Positions 13,925-18,184 of a stretch of DNA of 18,184 bases are shown piece by piece; position 1 is the first letter of the stretch; every line of letters starts with the position of its first letter. Source of the stretch: Allobrachymonas sp. (GTDB taxonomy: Bacteria; Pseudomonadota; Gammaproteobacteria; Burkholderiales; Burkholderiaceae); NCBI GenBank assembly GCA_030529305.1, contig JAUMXD010000024.1:1-18184 (forward strand), read 5' to 3'. The notes below the pieces were generated by a model. It made no database searches. It had not been told where the DNA came from and was given only the letters and a program-made list of their open reading frames with translations. A program made the translations under genes and the position numbers.

Positions 13925-14497
13925 TCACGCCAACCACAGCAGGCGCAGATGTTGCATCAGGGCCAGACTCAGCAAAGTGCAAAAGGCTGCCACCACATCA
14001 TCAAACACAATGCCCCAGCCGCCGCGCCAACCACTGCCTTTGAATACGCCATCGGCCCAGCGCACGGGGCCAGGCTTGGCTGCATCGAAATAGCGAAACA
14101 GGGCAAAGGCTGCCATCTGCCAGGCCCAGTGAGCGGCAGAAAACAGCGGCTTGCCCGCAGGCGGCAGCAGCCACAGCACGAGCCAGAAGGCAGCCACTTC
14201 ATCCCACACCACGCAGCCGGGGTCGGGCTGGCGCAAATTGCGCGCCGTGATGGTGCAAGCCCACCAAGCCACAGCCACAGCGGCGGCCACAGCCGCGCCC
14301 TGTGCCCAGACTGGCAAAGCCCATTGCAGCGGCAGAAACAAGGCCCAGCCCAACAGCGTGCCTGCCGTGCCCGGTGCTTTGGGGGCCAGCCCTGCGCCAA
14401 GACCCAACCCCAGCATGTGCGCTGGGTGCTGCCAAACGAAAGCCCATGTGGGCTTGCGCGGCGTGGCAGAAGTTGATGGGGCAATTGGCGTTGGCAT
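13925..14497 (-). CDS. pgpA: Phosphatidylglycerophosphatase A
   Basis: Dephosphorylates phosphatidylglycerol phosphate to phosphatidylglycerol at the inner membrane. The 190 residues carry the PgpA motifs in order: GLGAGLAPKAPGTAGTL (32-48), DPGCVVWDEVAAFW (92-105, with the conserved DE), FRYFDAAKPGPVRWAD (134-149) and GIVFDDVVAA (162-171, with DD). Four hydrophobic segments agree with a membrane enzyme. The usual Ile before the conserved DE is Trp here. I start at the ATG at 14497; the frame runs open to 14659 but that extension lacks family character. Its usual partner thiL is on the opposite strand 3.6 kb away. The gene points toward the tRNA-Thr terminator, which probably also ends its transcript. 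Confidence 0.92.
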   Translation of the reverse strand: MPTPIAPSTSATPRKPTWAFVWQHPAHMLGLGLGAGLAPKAPGTAGTLLGWALFLPLQWALPVWAQGAAVAAAVAVAWWACTITARNLRQPDPGCVVWDEVAAFWLVLWLLPPAGKPLFSAAHWAWQMAAFALFRYFDAAKPGPVRWADGVFKGSGWRGGWGIVFDDVVAAFCTLLSLALMQHLRLLWLA

Positions 14498-14858
14498 GGT
14501 CGGGCTGGATTGTCGCAGAAGGGTTGGTTGCGGCTCAGCAGGAGAAGTGGCGGCTGTAGTTGCATCAATCCAATGAGCCGATAAAGCCGCTGGTGCATGG
14601 GGCTGCTGGAGGGCGATTAGGGATAGGCACCACGTCGCTGCGCCTGGTAGCCAAGGCATTGTTGAAGGCGGCAGGCACTTTTTTGATCGCGCGCTGCGGT
14701 TTCGTCTCGTGGTGTGTTCGGAGCGCCTTTTGCCGCGTTGGCTATTCAGCTCGTCTCAGCTGATGCAGCGTTTGGGCAAATGGTCTTTCGTTGTTGGCCG
14801 CAAAAAGTGTGTAGAGGCTGCGCGTTGAACTGCGTCAACACATCAGTCGGTCAAACCA
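14498..14858. other. Intergenic, no gene seen
   Basis: About 360 bp between pgpA and the TPM-domain protein, both on the minus strand. Short open frames show no recognisable product. I see no clear terminator for the upstream operon and no clear pgpA promoter. Confidence 0.45.
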
Positions 14859-15398
14859 TCAACGCAGCAGCACCGGCGCATCGGCCACAGTGTTGTCGCG
14901 CGGGGTGTGCGCCTTGGCCGGAAAGTGTGCGATCAGCAAATCCGAAATCTGCGCCAGCGCCGTTTGCAGGCCGCTTTCGTATTGCTGCGCGCGCAGGGCC
15001 GCAGCCAATTGCGTGGTGATGGCGCTCCAGGCGCTTTGCTCCATGCAGCGAAACAGGGCGCGGTCGGCCACCAGTTCAATGGCGTGCCGGTCCAGCAGCA
15101 GGTAGAGCAGGGCGCCGTTGTTGTCTTCCGTGTCCCACACCCTGAGTTCGCCAAACAGCGCCAGGGCGCGCTCGCGCGGCGAGGCGTAACGCTGCAAATC
15201 CTCGGGCGAGAGGCTTTCTTCAATGCACAGCAGCAACTGGCCGGTGTGGCGCTGCTCGCTGGCGCTGATGCTGGCTTGCAGGCGATCCAGCACCGGTTGG
15301 CCCAGATGCTGCTCGATCACTTGGTGGGCTGCCGGGTCTGCGGGCGCAGGTGCTGCAGACGATGCATCCACTGCTTGCCGAGGGGTTTGTGTGTTCAT
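14859..15398 (-). CDS. TPM-domain protein, cytoplasmic type
   Basis: The product is 179 residues, with no signal peptide or membrane helix. After an Ala/Pro-rich N-terminus (1-28), residues about 40-165 form a TPM-fold domain. Typical pieces are HTGQLLLCIEESL, RERALALFGELRVWDTEDNNGALLYLLLDRHAIELVADRAL and the closing ALAQISDLLIAHFP. The TPM fold (Psb32, YgcG) has been linked to photosystem repair in plants and phosphatase activity in vitro, but the bacterial role is unknown. The ATG at 15398 follows the upstream stop by 2 bp, and the ribosome binding site (GGGAG) lies in the end of that gene, so the two are translationally coupled. It is the last gene of the lemA-TPM-TPM operon. Confidence 0.88.
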   Translation of the reverse strand: MNTQTPRQAVDASSAAPAPADPAAHQVIEQHLGQPVLDRLQASISASEQRHTGQLLLCIEESLSPEDLQRYASPRERALALFGELRVWDTEDNNGALLYLLLDRHAIELVADRALFRCMEQSAWSAITTQLAAALRAQQYESGLQTALAQISDLLIAHFPAKAHTPRDNTVADAPVLLR

Positions 15399-15400
15399 GC

Positions 15401-16525
15401 TTACCAATCTCCCGACGCGCCGCCGCCGCCAAAATCACCGCCCCCGCCGGAGCTGAAACCGCCGCCCCCGCCAAAGCCGCCGCCCCAGTCGCTGCCGCCA
15501 CTGCCCCAGTCCCCGCCAAATGGCGGCCCGCCGATGATGATGGGATCATGCCGGCGGCGGACCTTGCGGCCACCCCCTCCGCCGCCCCCGCCCGGGCCGC
15601 CCAGGCCAGAAAAAAGCGTGAGAAGCAAAGAGGCCACCCCCGCCATCCCGGCCATGAAGACGAGGCCCGAAATCCAGAACACCAGCCCGCCCGTGAGCGC
15701 GCCTGTGGCGAGCGAACCCAGCACGCGGCCCATGAAATCCTTGAGCAGGCTGCCGCCCGCGAGCGAACCCATGACGACGATGACCAGCACCAGCGCCCAA
15801 TCCACTTCCTGCCCCTGGCTGCGGCCTGCGGCGCCAGGGCGCACGGGCGGCAATTCTTCGCCGTCAATCACCCGCGTGATCTGATCGAGCGCCGCGCTGA
15901 TGCCGCTTGCGTAGTTGCCGGCGCGGAATTGCGGCTTCATCGTCTGATCAAGGATGCGCGCCACGGCCAGATCGGGCAGGGCGCCTTCGAGCTTTTTGGC
16001 CACCTCGATGCGCATGCGCCGGTCGTCTTTGGCCACGATCAGCAGCACGCCGTCGCCCACGTCGCGCCGGCCAATCTTCCAGCTGCTGGCTATGCGGTGG
16101 GCGTAGCTGGCAATGTCTTCGGGCCGGGTGGTGGGCACCATCAGCACCACGATTTGGCTGCCTTTGTCGCGCTCGTAGGCGGCCAGCTTGGCCTCCAGCG
16201 CGGCTTTGTCGGCTTCGCTCAGCGTGCCGGTTTGGTCAATCACGCGGGCGGTGAGCGCTGGTACGGGCAGCACGTTTTGCGCCTGGCTCAGGCCCGGCGC
16301 CAACATGCCCAACAGCAGTCCTAACCACAGGGCCAGCCAAGCCAAGCTTCTCCCCAAGCGCCGCGACCAGCGGCTCTGATGCCCAGCGCCATCAGCAGCG
16401 CTTGCCTGCGCTGGCACGCCCGTTGATGGGTGGCAGAGTGGCCGGGCAGCATGGCTTGCGCATGCCGCATTCAGCAGGCGTGGTGCAGGCGCGGCAATGG
16501 CAGCGGCTGGGGGCAACAGGGGCAT
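15401..16525 (-). CDS. TPM-domain membrane protein with Gly-rich tail (YgcG family)
   Basis: The product is 374 residues. The order is: an unusual ~58-residue Ala/Pro-rich N-terminal extension, a hydrophobic segment (60-80) ending AQA-like as a signal peptide or anchor, a TPM domain (about 86-220, VPALTARVIDQTGTLSEADKA through RIASSWKIGRRDVGDGVLLIVAKDDRRMRIEV), two membrane segments (about 243-262 and 275-306), and a Gly/Ser/Trp-rich tail (309-374). The start is the ATG at 16525, preceded by a strong GGAGGT (16532-16537). An in-frame start 11 codons earlier would put that site inside the gene. TPM proteins with this layout recur beside lemA in betaproteobacteria and probably work with LemA at the membrane; the reaction is unknown. 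The GC-rich tail produces spurious proline-rich frames on the other strand. Confidence 0.9.
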   Translation of the reverse strand: MPLLPPAAAIAAPAPRLLNAACASHAARPLCHPSTGVPAQASAADGAGHQSRWSRRLGRSLAWLALWLGLLLGMLAPGLSQAQNVLPVPALTARVIDQTGTLSEADKAALEAKLAAYERDKGSQIVVLMVPTTRPEDIASYAHRIASSWKIGRRDVGDGVLLIVAKDDRRMRIEVAKKLEGALPDLAVARILDQTMKPQFRAGNYASGISAALDQITRVIDGEELPPVRPGAAGRSQGQEVDWALVLVIVVMGSLAGGSLLKDFMGRVLGSLATGALTGGLVFWISGLVFMAGMAGVASLLLTLFSGLGGPGGGGGGGGRKVRRRHDPIIIGGPPFGGDWGSGGSDWGGGFGGGGGFSSGGGGDFGGGGASGDW

Positions 16526-16590
16526 GTGCAAACCTCCGTCAAGTCGCTTGAGACGCACAGGGCACAGCTGTGCAGTCTAGCCAAGCGAAT

Positions 16591-17196
16591 TTATTTTTTC
16601 TCGATGCCAAAGTCCACCACAGGCGGCTTGGAGATGGCCGCTTCGTTTTCAACCGTGAAGTTGGGCTTGGGCTTGTAGCCCATGACCTTGGCTGTGAGGT
16701 TGGTGGGGAACTGGCGCGCCAGCACGTTGTACTCCTGCACCGTCTTGATGTAGTTGTTGCGCGCCACGGTGATGCGGTTTTCAGTGCCTTCCAGCGTCAC
16801 GCGCAAATCGCGAAAGCCCTGGTTGGCTTGCAGCTCGGGGTAGCGTTCGGCCACCACCATCAGGCGCGAGAGCGCGCCAGACAACTCGCCTTGCGCGGCC
16901 TGGAATTTTTTCAGCGCTTCGGGGTCGTTGGCCAGCTCGGGCGTGGCTTGAATGGACGTGGCCTTGGCACGTGCTTCCACCACTTTGGTCAGCGTTTCTT
17001 GCTCGAAATTGGCTTGGCCCTTGACGCTGGCCACGATATTGGGCACCAGATCGGCGCGGCGCTGGTACTGGTTGAGCACCTCGCTCCAGGCGGATTTGGT
17101 TTGTTCATCCAGAGTCTGGAACTGGTTGTAGCCGCAGCCCGACAGGCTCAGTGCAGCCGTGATGGTTGCCAGCAGCAGGAAAAAACGGTTTTTCAT
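16591..17196 (-). CDS. lemA: LemA family lipoprotein
   Basis: The product is 201 residues. The N-terminus has a lipoprotein signal with lipobox LSGC (Cys21), so the mature protein is probably anchored in a membrane facing the periplasm. The rest is the LemA helical domain: YNQFQTLDEQTKSAWSEVLNQYQRRADLVPNIV (23-55), then NRITVARNNYIKTVQEYNVLARQFPTN near 140-166. GAGGAG 7 nt before the ATG at 17196 fixes the start. It leads a three-gene minus-strand unit with the two TPM-domain proteins, with a 65-bp gap to the next gene. The role of LemA is not established in general; the fixed linkage with TPM proteins suggests a shared envelope function. Confidence 0.93.
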   Translation of the reverse strand: MKNRFFLLLATITAALSLSGCGYNQFQTLDEQTKSAWSEVLNQYQRRADLVPNIVASVKGQANFEQETLTKVVEARAKATSIQATPELANDPEALKKFQAAQGELSGALSRLMVVAERYPELQANQGFRDLRVTLEGTENRITVARNNYIKTVQEYNVLARQFPTNLTAKVMGYKPKPNFTVENEAAISKPPVVDFGIEKK

Positions 17197-17301
17197 GAAA
17201 AGCTCCTCTTGAAAAGGCGCGGGCTGCGCCGTCCCACGCAGGCCATATGCGGCATAGGCATGGGTTCTGCAAGAGCATAGCCGATCTTTTCGGGCGAAAT
17301 T

Positions 17302-17518
17302 TTAGGCGACGCATGGGCCGTGCACATTGCCAGCTTTGGAAATAAAAAGTGTTGGTACGAAGCTGGATACAAATACCCAATATTGAGTGTCCGGATGATG
17401 CTCTCTTTTTTCGTAGCGCAGCTGAGCTTGTTTACCAACCCCTCCCAGTTCGCCAAAAGCCCTTTGGGCTATGACCAAGTCTTGCTCGTTCTTTGCGCAG
17501 GCGTTTGTTGATATCCAT
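17302..17518 (-). pseudogene. XRE-type helix-turn-helix regulator, frameshifted
   Basis: From the ATG at 17518 the reading frame gives MDINKRLRKERARLGHS, a typical start of a small XRE-family regulator, then stops at 17432 after 28 codons. The adjacent frame takes up the family exactly there: QRAFGELGGVGKQAQLRYEKREHHPD, where a normal HTH continues (AFGELGGVSKNTQLNYEKGERxPD in relatives I remember). It then runs on to a stop at 17302. One base too many near the GGG at 17466-17468 (CCC on the coding strand) would explain this. GAGG at 17526-17529 is an excellent ribosome binding site for the ATG, so the gene was recently functional. After the HTH the sequence is poorly conserved. It lies 24 bp downstream of the AT-rich membrane protein gene. 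Confidence 0.75.
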
Positions 17519-17542
17519 ACGGAAACCTCAACAATTGACAAA

Positions 17543-18016
17543 TCATCTGCTTGCCATCTTAGCACCCAAATCAAAATCAATCGCTGAATAATCAATGCCG
17601 GCAGAATAAAGCCAAACACCAAGAAAGCAAAATATCCAAGAAGTAAAGACCCATCGCATGTTTTTGCGCAACAAGCCATCAGTGAAAGGAGTTTTTAGAA
17701 CGGATATTGTCTCTACAGGAAAAAATTCTTTTAAGAATTCCTCTCTGTCTTCACCCAGGCAGCGATATAAAACATTTTTCAAAAACAATCCCGAGGCGGC
17801 TCCTATGGCCAAAATAAAAACTGCTCGCGCAAAATGCCCTTCCAGAAATCCATAATATTTATTGATCACAGGAATAAACCAGAGCAAAACAGTTGGTACA
17901 ATCAATACAAAAGCACGAGCCACGGCAAAATCCTTTCCAACTCCGTACTTTTTTATCATTTTTATAAAACGACCATCCATCATATTGGGGGTCATCTTTT
18001 TTTCTTCTCTACTCAT
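17543..18016 (-). CDS. AT-rich small membrane protein of unknown function
   Basis: The product is 157 residues with a charged N-terminus (MSREEKK…FIKMIKKYG) and three hydrophobic helices, at about 33-53 (FVLIVPTVLLWFIPVIN), 62-81 and 121-139. The charged segment between helices 2 and 3 (LGEDREEFLKEFFPVE) is probably on the cytoplasmic side. I do not recognise the family. The ATG at 18016 has GGAG with good spacing upstream; the frame is open to 18175 but the upstream part looks non-coding. Codons ending in A or T are frequent, unlike every other gene here, which suggests recent transfer. It is followed within 24 bp by the broken HTH gene, so the pair was probably one operon. Confidence 0.7.
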   Translation of the reverse strand: MSREEKKMTPNMMDGRFIKMIKKYGVGKDFAVARAFVLIVPTVLLWFIPVINKYYGFLEGHFARAVFILAIGAASGLFLKNVLYRCLGEDREEFLKEFFPVETISVLKTPFTDGLLRKNMRWVFTSWIFCFLGVWLYSAGIDYSAIDFDLGAKMASR

Positions 18017-18184
18017 TTCCTTGCTCCAATAAATCGAGCTGCTTCTGCCAACACAAGGGCTTTCCGCACCCAAACAGCCTTCGCCCACAGCTGGCCGCGC
18101 CACGTTTCGTGGCTTTCTGGCTATGTGAACTGTGCAAATTGTGCTTGATCTTTTCAAGCATTGGGCTTGTGCCATGCGTAGCGC
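18017..18184. other. Window end, no gene seen
   Basis: Contains a short hairpin, GCCACG-TTT-CGTGGC (18099-18113). It has no strong T-run on either side. The promoter of the AT-rich membrane protein should lie here. Confidence 0.35.

Noticed and set aside
14907..15884. Proline-rich 325-codon plus-strand frame
   Set aside because: The poly-Pro stretch is the antisense of the Gly-rich tail of the TPM membrane protein.
18099..18113. Short hairpin GCCACG-TTT-CGTGGC as a terminator
   Set aside because: The stem is only 6 bp and no T-run follows on either strand.

Overview
The window looks like chromosomal DNA of a betaproteobacterium, most likely Burkholderiales near the Comamonadaceae. The evidence is high-GC coding sequence with strong G/C third positions, an OmpA-type porin with the NGTNELCW…PGCDGA linker typical of that group, a 218-residue LexA, a type B L31, and the lemA/TPM gene set. 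No phage, insertion sequence or CRISPR array is visible. The right-hand 600 bp is clearly more AT-rich and looks acquired.

Layout. 2-532 (+) is the C-terminal half of an OmpA-family protein, followed by a strong terminator. 841-940 (-) is the 4.5S SRP RNA (ffs), recognised by its GGAA tetraloop and symmetric-loop motifs. 1048-2064 (-) is a D-2-hydroxyacid dehydrogenase in which the usual substrate-binding Arg is His. 2447-2638 (-) is a possible small protein behind lexA (2716-3372, -). Two tandem SOS boxes lie between lexA and a divergent L-asparaginase (3492-4529, +). After a 630-bp gap comes a membrane-anchored TPR protein (5164-5937, +).

The most unusual stretch is 6262-9059 (+). A protein of unclear family overlaps, by ATGA, a 678-residue membrane protein that joins three lipid-related domains: an isoprenylcysteine-methyltransferase-like domain, a PAP2 phosphatase-like domain and an Lgt (prolipoprotein diacylglyceryl transferase)-like domain. 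thiL (9188-10291, +), a small secreted protein (10380-10757, +) with promoter and terminator, and rpmE2 (11088-11342, +) follow. Next is a GT-C type membrane glycosyltransferase (about 11827-13608, +) whose predicted promoter sits inside a 9-bp palindrome, then tRNA-Thr(CGT) at 13648-13723.

The remaining genes are all on the minus strand. They are pgpA (13925-14497), a cytoplasmic TPM-domain protein (14859-15398), a membrane TPM-domain protein with a Gly-rich tail (15401-16525) and the LemA lipoprotein (16591-17196). Beyond lemA lie a frameshifted XRE-type regulator (17302-17518) and an AT-rich three-helix membrane protein (17543-18016), which together look like a small decaying accessory cassette.
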